This document shows, piece by piece, positions 26,301-34,124 of a stretch of 58,995 nucleotides of DNA. Numbering within the stretch: position 1 is the first letter of the stretch; each line of letters opens with the position of its first letter. The notes under the pieces are model-generated. The model did not search any database and was not told where the DNA came from. It was given only the letters and a program-made list of their open reading frames with translations. The translations under genes were made by a program, and so were the position numbers. The DNA is from Butyrivibrio sp. VCD2006 (GTDB taxonomy: Bacteria; Bacillota; Clostridia; Lachnospirales; Lachnospiraceae), in the NCBI RefSeq assembly GCF_000423925.1, contig NZ_KE384109.1:1-58995 (forward strand). The letters are read 5' to 3'.

Positions 26301-27914
26301 GTTCCTGCTGAGAACGGCCTTATTCTTTATGCTGGCTGGAAGGATAATACTGTTAAAGTAACAGGCATTAAACTGGAAAAAGAGAATCTGAATCTCGGAG
26401 TTTCAGGAGATGTTGCAGATACATACCAACTTAAGGCAATTATCTATCCTTCGAATGCAACTAACACCAAAGTTACGTACGAGAGTGATGCGCCTGGAAT
26501 TGCCAAAGTCACTGAGGATGGCTTGGTTACTGCGGTTAAGGCGAGTGAAGATCCGAAGAATCCTAATACTGCAACAATAACAGTTACTACTGCAGATGGT
26601 GGATTTAAGGCTTCATGTAAAGTCACTATCAGGACGTTAACAGCTGGAGCAGCTGGAGACAAACTAGATGATATTACAGACAAAATAACAAATGCAGCTG
26701 ATGCAAATACCGCTCAGAAAGAACTTAAGAATCAGTTACAAGGAATGGGCGGAGTCGACAGGATTGCTGATTTGGCAGACAACGAATCCGTTTCTCAAAA
26801 ACTGAATGATCTTGAGGATGCGTATAAAGTAAAAGCTAACGTTGATGTTGTGGAACCTGATAATGAGAGTAAACAGGTGCTTGCTAGTGCATTGGGAGTA
26901 GCTTCAGCAAATGATGTAGAGATTTCAGGAGCAGCACTTAATGCTAATCCCAATACAAATGTCAGCCTTAATGTTGAAGCTGTGCCTGATGATCAGAAGG
27001 CACCAGTTGATGAAACGCAATATGAGAACGCACAACAGGTTAATATGAACCTTACAGTTACAGGTAAGAATGGAGAGAATCCTGAGACTGTCGAGGAGCT
27101 CATTTCTCCTGTAACACTGAAGCTTCCTATTCCTAAGAATATGAATACATCAAAACTTTATATTCTTCACTTTAATAAGGAGAAGAATAAATATGAGATT
27201 TTGAGACCTGTATTCAAGAATGGTGCGATGTACTTCACAGTAAGTCACTTTAGTACATTTGTATTCGTTGAACTTGCAAGCGGTACAGCAATCGACAACG
27301 GTGGTGGAAACCAGAATAATAATGATCCTGCAAATCCTGATAATCCGACACCTGCGCCTACTCCGGATCCGACACCTACACCTACTCCTACTCCGGATCC
27401 TGCACCTGCTGCTGATATATCAGCACCCGTTGGAACAACTACTGATACAACAAACGGCAGCTACGTTGTAAGCGGTAACTTCGAAGTAACCTTCAATGCA
27501 GCAAAGGATAAGAAGGCTAAGAAGGCAAAGATTGACAGCACAGTTACAATTGAGGGCAAGGAGTACAAGGTAACAGCCATCAAGAGCGGAGCCTTCAAGA
27601 ATTGCAAGAAGCTGACATCCGTAACAATTCCTTCAAGCGTAACGGAAATTGGTGCAAATGCCTTTGCAGGATGTAAGGAACTTAAGAAAGTTACAATACC
27701 TGCAGAAGTAACATCAATTGGCAAGAATGCGTTCAAGGGATGCAGCAAGCTTAGCAAGGTTACAATCAAGTCTACAAGCATTACATCCATTGGAAAGAAT
27801 GCATTCAAGGGAATCAAGAAGGGGGCAACCATCAAGGTTCCTAAGAGCAAGAAGAAGGATTACCAGAAGCTTCTCAAGAAAGCTAAGGTTGCTTCAGACA
27901 TTAAGATTAAGTAA
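23385..27914 (+). CDS. Large secreted InlB-B-repeat protein with LRR ending
   Basis: A 1509-residue protein with a signal peptide (1-27, ending K-A-H-A-E). Residues 30-985 hold about a dozen Listeria-Bacteroides (InlB B / Flg_new) repeats, each ending like ITVYAVYTDG or LYAxW. Then a Big_2-like domain (about 990-1085), a helical stretch (KLDDITDKITNAADANTAQK), a beta domain ending SHFSTFVFVELA (compare TEFSTYAIVYA in the protein at 512), a Pro-Thr-Asp linker near 1320-1350, and the Lys-rich LRR_5 module (about 1390-1509). GGAGGG lies before the ATG. No sortase motif. Probably a fibrous surface protein, held by the C-terminal module or by bulk. Confidence 0.88.
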   Translation: MRGILKKTLLLLMLSFIFMPFGIKAHAEDKVTITFDYGLNQEYCKENQANDKYPKSADVDKGASKAILNDVVGLPQSGDAVGDMTFDYWSLDENGDESIWGYEFEADITLYAHWTHAITYDPGEGHFYGQEAGEKYVSNWLSEENTILDISPYCYPASNDKAFIGWSLEPDGEVVTELGFSPSVYQNITVYAVYTDGYPVTFNANGGTINQYYESYIDWGDYYRLGSLRSYDKSTLTITYPKEYVPSEAPYMCYMPIYDNSYVTPNTADKEFKNWTSDESGDNDTSFYTYSPKKDGTDTFYAKWSKYFTVTFDGNRGRTDDTVEKHVIDGYSLHSIYIPYDSFKSNGKRCSSFNESEDGKGVVVDYDYVPTDDITVYAQYTDTYEITLDPDSDHGGYLYSGYSSFTIDQGDKLETDFMDRIVLWPDDSTGPSNKVLDYWCFDKDGDENQRFKPPYTPDADVTLYAIPEKGSIVTFHAGANEDDESNQYGTVFSFRGKGPDTDISVAYSKKRPIGDDYPNLANYVNDDTKEFAGWSTEYGDLTKRVDFKTFIPKDDKINLYAVWYDKVPVRYHANGGEFEYISSKDKSIYSTYVKEGDRLSISQSEIPTMAGAFAFVGWSETEGSSKTIPQGTIFTVSKPMDFYAVWEPGYVITLDGNGGEVFLEGSGHSHQQGETPTLTIKKGSSVISDDSKDYFAHGYKDGFILEGFSTTQNGQTLDLTKHVPEGDETLYAIWGTPCIVTYDPGESGTLYDNEKTEEVVKGGKVWYLPTPQPTGEENFVGWFTADDKRFTTSTIVNDNITVKAKWTSDKVTVILDAGEKGTILPEDPSDTPQRKVELVLPKGGYLDLPQYVANSTDENEVFGGWKSETITWDSSNKNGIDVNESITFEAIWNQAVYIDVTFNGNGGLVDFNDNPGEPEDDMDFRIIQGDSIGTDVYAYQTGEGKEGLVFTGWYKDASATTLVAAPGKIKDYVPAENGLILYAGWKDNTVKVTGIKLEKENLNLGVSGDVADTYQLKAIIYPSNATNTKVTYESDAPGIAKVTEDGLVTAVKASEDPKNPNTATITVTTADGGFKASCKVTIRTLTAGAAGDKLDDITDKITNAADANTAQKELKNQLQGMGGVDRIADLADNESVSQKLNDLEDAYKVKANVDVVEPDNESKQVLASALGVASANDVEISGAALNANPNTNVSLNVEAVPDDQKAPVDETQYENAQQVNMNLTVTGKNGENPETVEELISPVTLKLPIPKNMNTSKLYILHFNKEKNKYEILRPVFKNGAMYFTVSHFSTFVFVELASGTAIDNGGGNQNNNDPANPDNPTPAPTPDPTPTPTPTPDPAPAADISAPVGTTTDTTNGSYVVSGNFEVTFNAAKDKKAKKAKIDSTVTIEGKEYKVTAIKSGAFKNCKKLTSVTIPSSVTEIGANAFAGCKELKKVTIPAEVTSIGKNAFKGCSKLSKVTIKSTSITSIGKNAFKGIKKGATIKVPKSKKKDYQKLLKKAKVASDIKIK

Positions 27915-27968
27915 GACAGAATTGTCTGTCGATAATAGTACTTAGAAAATAGTGTGATTTTCGGCAAT

Positions 27969-28032
27969 TGCCCCGGGCACGTTGATATTATCCCACGATA
28001 GTATCCAGTGCCCGGGGCACTGTTTTATTTTT
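27969..28032 (+). terminator. Strong intrinsic terminator
   Basis: TGCCCCGGGCAC (27969-27980) pairs perfectly with GTGCCCGGGGCA (28008-28019); a T-rich run (TGTTTTATTTTTT) follows. It ends the large secreted-protein gene, 55 bases after its stop. Confidence 0.9.
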
Positions 28033-28104
28033 TACGAATCCGAACTTCGATAGAAAAAGGGTACAATTAATAAAACATCAACATATTGTTATTAGAAAAA
28101 ATAT

Positions 28105-28165
28105 GCGTCCACCATATAATGTCATTTCCTATCTGAAGATATGACTAATGGGGGACGCTTTTATT
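28105..28165 (+). terminator. Orphan hairpin with T run
   Basis: GCGTCCACCAT (28105-28115) pairs with ATGGGGGACGC (28148-28158), one mismatch, with inner pairing ATGTCAT/ATGACT, then TTTTATT. No gene lies directly upstream, since another terminator stands 90 bases earlier. It could end a short untranslated RNA or be a mobile-element end. The remaining intergenic sequence, 27915-28323, holds nothing else but a possible cre box. Confidence 0.5.
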
Positions 28166-28268
28166 GCTTTAATTACTAACTTACGCTAATCCAATCGTAA
28201 GAGGCAAAAACTGTTATAATGATTTTTTCCATATAAAAAACTTTTCCCGCTTGCTAATATAAAAATCG

Positions 28269-28282
28269 TCAAAGCGCTTGCA
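28269..28282 (+). promoter_or_regulatory. Possible CcpA (cre) site
   Basis: TCAAAGCGCTTGCA matches the cre consensus TGWAARCGYTWWCA at 12 of 14 positions. It lies 42 bases before the kinase gene at 28324. If real, that gene would respond to carbon supply. Confidence 0.3.
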
Positions 28283-28323
28283 AAGTAACTACTTAAATCA
28301 AAACGGGAAAGGAACAACTAACC

Positions 28324-28833
28324 ATGAAACTTTATATAATCACAGGAGCCTGTGGCTCAGGAAAATCGACAATGAAGGATGCTCTTGAGGCATCTCTGGA
28401 TAGAAGCATTTTTGCCTGCGTAGATAGTGATGAAGTCGGCCTTAACTGGTGGGACTACGCCGGAACAGACCATGAATCACAATATAAAGATGATACCCTT
28501 GCTAAGGCAGTTGAGATGGCAGAGGGAAAAGATCTTGTATTTGTATCCTGCATAAATCCGCAGGATTATATAGCAAGTCACAAGATACCGGAATGCGTTG
28601 AATCTACAGATTTCATCGTGCTTTGTCCTTCAGACGAAGAAATCATCAGAAGGCTCAAGGCGAGACCTGCCGAGAGAGGCTTTACCTCAGATGAGAAGAT
28701 CGCGCCTCATGTTGGCTTCAACCAGTGGTTCAGAAAGAACAAGGGCAAATTTCCGATGTTCATTGATAACACAAATATGGACGTAACTGAAACTTCAAAG
28801 CAGATCGCAGGCTTTGTTGCTTCAAGAAGATGA
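28324..28833 (+). CDS. Small P-loop kinase-like ATPase
   Basis: A 169-residue protein with Walker A at the N-terminus, GACGSGKST (residues 8-16), then VDSDEVGLNWWDY, VSCINPQDY and a lid-like Arg-rich helix EEIIRRLKARPAERG. The plan is that of small nucleoside/nucleotide or shikimate-type kinases and AAA_33-like proteins. It ends FIDNTNMDVTETSKQIAGF, as in kinases acting on small molecules. AAAGGAAC precedes the ATG. It stands alone between two terminator regions. Substrate unknown. Confidence 0.8.
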   Translation: MKLYIITGACGSGKSTMKDALEASLDRSIFACVDSDEVGLNWWDYAGTDHESQYKDDTLAKAVEMAEGKDLVFVSCINPQDYIASHKIPECVESTDFIVLCPSDEEIIRRLKARPAERGFTSDEKIAPHVGFNQWFRKNKGKFPMFIDNTNMDVTETSKQIAGFVASRR

Positions 28834-28924
28834 ATTACAGAATTTCAGAATATAAAAAGGCCAGGTAGTGTTTGGTGAGACTTCACTCAGCACTGCCTGG
28901 CTGTTTCTATTGATGAATAATGCA

Positions 28925-29494
28925 TTACTGATTAATGCCATTCTCCTCAAGTAACTTTGTAAGTCTTGAAATTTCATCAGTGAGAGCAGACTTCTCGGAT
29001 TTAAGGGTGACATTTTCATCAGTGAGAGCAGACTTCTCGGATTTAAGGGTGACATTTTCATCAGTGAGAGCAGACTTCTCAGATTTAAGGGTGACATTTT
29101 TATCAGTGAGAGCAGACTTCTCCGATTTGAGAGTAACATTCTCATCAGAAAGAGTTTTAATTATAGGCTTAAGCTCCTTCTCTTTATCCTCAGCGCCCAT
29201 GGAGTAAAATTCATTCTCTATTACCTTAATGTGTCTCTCGGCACTGTATTCCAATACACCCATCTCAATGACCTCCTCTCGATATTTCAAAAAGAACTCC
29301 TTAAGAATGTCTTCATCTATACATTCGTCGATGGCCTTTGTGACCGCTTTTTTGATGGCATATTTAACAAAATCATCTTCCTCGGATTCGTTAAACCCAT
29401 CGATATCCAGATCGTATATCTCTTTATATTTTCGCACTTTTGAGACGAAAAGTGAATAATCTTTAAGGTTCCTGCAGGTTCCGAAATAAGTGAG
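28925..29494 (-). pseudogene. Rpn-family C-terminal remnant with coiled-coil repeats
   Basis: The frame is open from 29494 to the stop at 28925 but has only a GTG (29437) as a start and no ribosome binding site. The part before the GTG (FVSK and upstream FGTCRNLKDYSLF) still resembles coding sequence, so the gene has lost its 5' end. The core, KYAIKKAVTKAIDECI to MGVLEYSAERH, is the conserved C-terminal stretch of Rpn-type nuclease/transposase proteins in Lachnospiraceae. After it come four 14-residue repeats (TLKSEKSALTDENV), a strong coiled coil encoded by a 42-bp tandem repeat. Confidence 0.65.
28975..29142. repeat. 42-bp tandem repeat, four copies
   Basis: Copies start at 28975, 29017, 29059 and about 29101 (CATCAGTGAGAGCAGACTTC and on). 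The first three are nearly identical. Each encodes 14 residues, two heptads, on the minus strand, within the Rpn remnant. Confidence 0.9.
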
Positions 29495-29675
29495 CTACCT
29501 TCAAAATTTTATTGCTTTTTAATAATTATTACAAATGAAATAGCGTATAATGAGCTACGGGGATGGGGTATAGGGGCAAAATGAAAATGGTCCACAAACC
29601 TCGTCCCGTAGGATTTAATTCCTAGAAAAATTCTGAATTTTCTAAATTCAAATTCATGTGAGGGGAGAAACATCT

Positions 29676-32597
29676 ATGAAAAAAATCAGAGTTAAAAGTG
29701 TAATGAAAAGATGTGCATCAATGCTAATGATTCTCTCACTTTTTGTGACGGGGATTTCTTTCGGCCCCTATTCAGGCCCAATAATAGCGCATGCAGCCGC
29801 TCGGCACAGAGGCGGTGATCACAGAATTGTTAAAGCGCCGAAAATGCTTGATCTTATTGAGCTTGAAGGAGACGAGGCTAAAGCGCTTAAAAAGCAGGCC
29901 AGAAGCCGAAAAATAAGCAAAATTGGTGAGTATGGGGAGCTTTTAACGGATTCGGAAAAAGAGTTCTATCCGATGCTTGTTGGTGCTATTTCTAATCATG
30001 CTCCGTATGGCACAAGTTTTGATGACGCATTTGAGAATAATGCTTTTACAGTGAATATAAGCAAAAGTGCCTATGATGAATATAAGAGTTTTGGTGATGA
30101 TGATTCTGTATTTTTCCAGCATGTTTTAGAGGCTACGATATATGACAATATTGATAAGGTTGAATTTGTAATGTGCCAATATTCGGGATTCCAACCTTAT
30201 TATGATACAACTGAGGATAAGTATTATGTTTCAGCAGCTGCAGTTGCACAGTATCCCTATGATTATTCTGCTATGAATAATAAATTTATGAATGCTGCAA
30301 ATAGACTGCTAAGTAGCATCCCGAATGGTACAACGGAGCTGGAAAAGGAAGTTTATATCCATGATGCGCTAATTGATAATGTCTCATATTACAGGGGAAA
30401 ATCAACACCATGGCATATTTGCTATACAGGCTATGGCGCACTGGTAGAGGGTAGTGCAGTTTGTGATGGCTATTCACAGGCGTTTTCCTATCTGCTTAAT
30501 AAAGTTAACATAGATTCCTTTGTAGTCACCGGTGGGGTAGGTGCAAGCGCAGAGGTAGCTACTAACAATGGACATGCCTGGAACAGGGTAAAAATTGATG
30601 ACGATTGGTATGAGGTGGATTCCACATGGGATGATGGTAATGATACAGAAGATGTAGATGAGCGACATGCATATTTTAATATGACTACAGATGCTATCGA
30701 GAATTTGGGGAGCGACAGTCACTTAAGAGTAGATCCGTATATCGGCACTCGAATGGATGAGCCCAAAGCAACAGGATCTAAATATAAATACAGCAATCTA
30801 AAGGAAGATTATTCTGAATTATTTGGTGGTAAGAAGGCTGAATCAATAGAAATCTACAAGGATGACCAGCCAATTGAAAACGCTCAGATAGAAGTTGGTG
30901 AAACACTTACGGTAACTGCAGAAGTTTCACCTGAGGATGCAACAAATAAATATGTCAAGTGGATCTCTGAGAATACAAATATTGCTGACGTTGACGGTGG
31001 TCCAAATGACGAAGGAGCTGTTATTAAAGGAATCAGTTCTGGAACAGTTACGATAACTGCTGTAGCCGGCTCTGATATGAGTAAAACTGACACAATAGAA
31101 GTATTGGTTGTAATTCCCGTAACTGGTCTGATACTTGATCAAACAGAGGCCACACTTAAAATAGGTGAAAACGTTACCCTGACAGCGACAGTTAGCCCTT
31201 CAGATGCCGACAATAAGGAGGTTAACTGGAGCTCATCAAATGAAGCAGTAGCAACAGTAGATGAAGAGGGCACGGTAACTGCGATTAGCTCCGGTCAAGC
31301 GATCATAACAGCAACGTCTGATTATGATGAGGAGAAAACCGCTACCTGCACAGTTACGGTTCCTCAAATAACACATGTAACAGATCTAACACTAGATAAA
31401 ACAGAAGCAACAGTAAAGGTAGGCGAGCCCTGCACATTAACAGCAACCATAGCTCCCGAAAACGCCGATGATAAGACAGTAACCTGGAGTTCATCAAATG
31501 AAGCGGTAGCAGTGGTGGTAGATGGAATAGTAACAGCAATTAGTTCCGGAACCGCAATAATAACAGCAGTATCAAATGATAACAGCGATGCAAAGGCTAC
31601 CTGCACTATCTACACAGAGGTACCTGTAGCAAGTCTCACACTGGATAAAACATCGTCATCTTTAAGTGTAGGCGATACCTGCGCATTAATTGCAGCAATA
31701 GTTCCCGAAAATGCCGATGATAAGACAGTAACCTGGAGTTCATCAAATGAGACGGTAGCAACAGTTGCAAATGGAACGGTAACTGCAAAGAATCCCGGAA
31801 CTGCAGTGATAACAGCAGTATCAAATGATAATAACAATGTAAAGGCAACCTGTACCGTTACAGTTTCTGCCATACCTGTTATTCCGCAAACAACACCAGT
31901 AACAGGAATTACACTTGATTTAACAAAAGAATCTATGACAACGGGAAGCTCCATAACTCTTTGGGCAACAGTAGCTCCTGAAAATGCTGATAATAAAACC
32001 GTAACCTGGACTTCATCCAACGAATCGGTAGCAACTGTAGTGGATGGAAAAGTAACTGCAAAGAGCCCCGGACAAGCTATCATAACAGCTATTTCCAATG
32101 ATAATAACGCTATAACAGCAAGCTGCGAAATTACGGTAGCCTTAGCCACTGGGACGAAAATAGAATTTGGAGAAAAATATAAAGCAAGCTATTTGATCAC
32201 AAATGAAAGTAAAGTAAAGTTATTCAAACATATCAAAAACAAAGACAATAAGACATATAAGATACCTTCAAGCATAACTGTAAATGGCGAAACCTATACA
32301 GTTAGCAAAATCGGGAGTAAAGCTTTCATTTCGAGTAAGTATAAGAAGATAGTTATTCCAAATACAATAACGGTGATTGAAGCAAGAGCTTTCTGTGATT
32401 GTAGAAATCTGAAAAAAGTAATAATATACGGGGAAAATCTTAAAACTATAGGCAAGAAAGCCTTTTCCAACATTCATGAAGATGCTGAATTTACGATATA
32501 CATATCCGGCCCCAAAAAATACACAAAACTCGTAAATAAGCTAAAGAAGGCTGGCGCCAAGAATGCCAAATTCAAATTCGTTAAAAGAAAAGCGTAA
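29676..32597 (+). CDS. Secreted transglutaminase-like protein with Big_2 repeats and LRR ending
   Basis: A 973-residue protein from the ATG at 29676 (GGGGAG 9 bases upstream). A signal peptide covers residues 1-40, ending A-H-A-A. A transglutaminase/protease-like domain (about 190-340) has the Cys in SAVCDGYSQAF, the His in NGHAWNRV and the Asp in YEVDSTWDD, so the catalytic triad is intact. Five Big_2-type domains follow (about 385-830), each with WSSSNEAVATV or a close form. The end (about 835-973) is the Lys-rich LRR module, more divergent than in its neighbours. The triad could crosslink or cut proteins at the surface; which is not known. Confidence 0.88.
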   Translation: MKKIRVKSVMKRCASMLMILSLFVTGISFGPYSGPIIAHAAARHRGGDHRIVKAPKMLDLIELEGDEAKALKKQARSRKISKIGEYGELLTDSEKEFYPMLVGAISNHAPYGTSFDDAFENNAFTVNISKSAYDEYKSFGDDDSVFFQHVLEATIYDNIDKVEFVMCQYSGFQPYYDTTEDKYYVSAAAVAQYPYDYSAMNNKFMNAANRLLSSIPNGTTELEKEVYIHDALIDNVSYYRGKSTPWHICYTGYGALVEGSAVCDGYSQAFSYLLNKVNIDSFVVTGGVGASAEVATNNGHAWNRVKIDDDWYEVDSTWDDGNDTEDVDERHAYFNMTTDAIENLGSDSHLRVDPYIGTRMDEPKATGSKYKYSNLKEDYSELFGGKKAESIEIYKDDQPIENAQIEVGETLTVTAEVSPEDATNKYVKWISENTNIADVDGGPNDEGAVIKGISSGTVTITAVAGSDMSKTDTIEVLVVIPVTGLILDQTEATLKIGENVTLTATVSPSDADNKEVNWSSSNEAVATVDEEGTVTAISSGQAIITATSDYDEEKTATCTVTVPQITHVTDLTLDKTEATVKVGEPCTLTATIAPENADDKTVTWSSSNEAVAVVVDGIVTAISSGTAIITAVSNDNSDAKATCTIYTEVPVASLTLDKTSSSLSVGDTCALIAAIVPENADDKTVTWSSSNETVATVANGTVTAKNPGTAVITAVSNDNNNVKATCTVTVSAIPVIPQTTPVTGITLDLTKESMTTGSSITLWATVAPENADNKTVTWTSSNESVATVVDGKVTAKSPGQAIITAISNDNNAITASCEITVALATGTKIEFGEKYKASYLITNESKVKLFKHIKNKDNKTYKIPSSITVNGETYTVSKIGSKAFISSKYKKIVIPNTITVIEARAFCDCRNLKKVIIYGENLKTIGKKAFSNIHEDAEFTIYISGPKKYTKLVNKLKKAGAKNAKFKFVKRKA

Positions 32598-32602
32598 TAC
32601 TT

Positions 32603-32640
32603 ACACCTCAGGATCAGACAGGTCCTGAGGTGTTCTTGTT
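32603..32640 (+). terminator. Intrinsic terminator
   Basis: ACACCTCAGGA pairs with TCCTGAGGTGT (32603-32633) around 9 bases, then TCTTGTTTT. It follows the transglutaminase-like gene by a few bases. Confidence 0.88.
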
Positions 32641-32768
32641 TTAGGAAATATTCCACATACTCTATTATGAGCTCCGGGGACGTCAATCCCAGAATGCCAC
32701 GAATTACATACTAAAAAGCAATTAATAGGGAGAATACATCTCCTTTTCATGCCAAAATAGTCATAGTC

Positions 32769-32799
32769 GGCTCTCGCTTCGGCAAGCGATAGAGGAGCC
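32769..32799 (+). other. Small stem-loop in the leader of the GH8 gene
   Basis: GGCTC-TCGCTT-CGGC-AAGCGA with GAGCC after a 5-base bulge forms a compact hairpin 64 bases before the gene at 32863. It lacks a T run, so it is more likely an RNA-stabilising or processing structure than a terminator. Function unknown. Confidence 0.35.
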
Positions 32800-32862
32800 A
32801 GGCAACTTTACAACAGTAAACGCAAGGAATCATTTTGGGGTTTAAAGTAAAAAGGAGACAGT

Positions 32863-34017
32863 ATGAACGCATATAAAACCGGAGAATACCGCAATCTTTT
32901 CAAGGAGATCGGTAAAACAGACGAAGAAATAAACGCTAAGATAAGAGAGGTAGTGGATACCTTCTTTTATGATGAAGAGGAGCGAATCTATCACACAGCA
33001 GGCGATGGCATGGGATATCTCACCGACACCGGCAACAATGATGCCAGAACAGAGGGCATGTCCTATGGAATGATGATGTGTGTGCAGCTCGATATGAAGG
33101 AGGAATTCGACAGAATCTGGAAGTGGTCCAAGACCTACATGTACATGGACGAGGGCGATAATGAAGGCTATTTTGCCTGGTCCTGCCAGACCGACGGAAC
33201 CAAGAACGCATACGGCCCCGCTCCTGACGGAGAGGAATTCTATGCGATGGCGCTTTTCTTTGCATCCCACAGATGGGGTGACGGAGAGGGGATCTTCAAT
33301 TACAGTGAGGAGGCTAAGAGCATCTTAAGAGCCTGCATTCATAAGGGTGAAAATGGCAGAGCCGGCGCTCCCATGTGGAATAGGGATAATCACCAGATTC
33401 TCTTTGTTCCCGGAAGTCCGCATACTGATCCTTCATATCACCTTCCGCATTTCTATGAGCTTTTTGCTGAGTGGGCTGATGAGGAGGACAGAGAGTTCTT
33501 CGCAGAGGCCGCAAGGGTCAGCAGAGAATTTCTTGTGAAAACCTGTCATCCCGTTACAGGACTTAATCCTGAGTATGCCAATTTTGACGGATCACCTATG
33601 GATAAAGTGCTTCCTTGGGGACAGTTTGGTGACTTCTTCAGCGACGCCTACAGAACAGCAGCCAACATCGGCCTTGATGCTGAGTGGTTCGGAACCGATG
33701 CAGGACAGCTCGCAGTTCCGCTTCGCGTCATGAAGTTCTTCGGAACAGACCTTGAGGCTGCAAGATGCGCATATAAAGTAGACGGAACACCTCTCGAGAG
33801 AACTGTTCTTCATCCCGTAGGACTTTTAGCTACAATCGCCCAGAGTGCCCTTGCGATTCCTTATAGCGAGGACCCTGATAGCGACTTCGCCGTAGCAGCA
33901 AAGTGGGTAGAGTGGTTCTGGAACCAGCCCTTGAGAAAAGGCGTGAGAAGATACTACGACAATTGCCTGTATCTGTTCGCAATCCTTGCTCTTTCCGGCA
34001 ATTACAGAATCTACTAA
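32863..34017 (+). CDS. Reducing-end xylose-releasing exo-oligoxylanase, GH8
   Basis: A 384-residue glycoside hydrolase family 8 enzyme. It removes xylose from the reducing end of short xylo-oligosaccharides (EC 3.2.1.156). The general acid is Glu64 in DARTEGMSYG, with Asp122 in PAPDGEEFY and the base Asp261 in FFSDAYR; spacing agrees with the well-studied Bacillus halodurans Rex (Glu70, Asp128, Asp263). No signal peptide, so it works in the cytoplasm on imported oligosaccharides, as expected in a xylan-using gut bacterium. AAAGGAG precedes the ATG. It stands alone, with terminators on both sides. Confidence 0.95.
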   Translation: MNAYKTGEYRNLFKEIGKTDEEINAKIREVVDTFFYDEEERIYHTAGDGMGYLTDTGNNDARTEGMSYGMMMCVQLDMKEEFDRIWKWSKTYMYMDEGDNEGYFAWSCQTDGTKNAYGPAPDGEEFYAMALFFASHRWGDGEGIFNYSEEAKSILRACIHKGENGRAGAPMWNRDNHQILFVPGSPHTDPSYHLPHFYELFAEWADEEDREFFAEAARVSREFLVKTCHPVTGLNPEYANFDGSPMDKVLPWGQFGDFFSDAYRTAANIGLDAEWFGTDAGQLAVPLRVMKFFGTDLEAARCAYKVDGTPLERTVLHPVGLLATIAQSALAIPYSEDPDSDFAVAAKWVEWFWNQPLRKGVRRYYDNCLYLFAILALSGNYRIY

Positions 34018-34057
34018 GACCAAAAAACCAATTCAAAACCAAAACATAAACAACAAA

Positions 34058-34112
34058 AAATAGCCGCAGATTAAAGCTCCCACCTTTACAAGAGCAAAAT
34101 CTGCGGCTATTA
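34058..34112. terminator. Bidirectional terminator
   Basis: AATAGCCGCAGATT pairs with AATCTGCGGCTATT around 27 bases. It lies between the converging GH8 and peptidase genes, with an A run on one side; the T run on the plus side is weak (TACAATTT), so it serves the minus strand better. Confidence 0.8.
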
Positions 34113-34124
34113 CAATTTAAACCA

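Noticed and set aside
31610..32149. 179-codon reverse frame in the Big_2 region
   Set aside because: It arises from the repeated Big_2 coding sequence; composition is Val/Ala/Thr-rich shadow coding.
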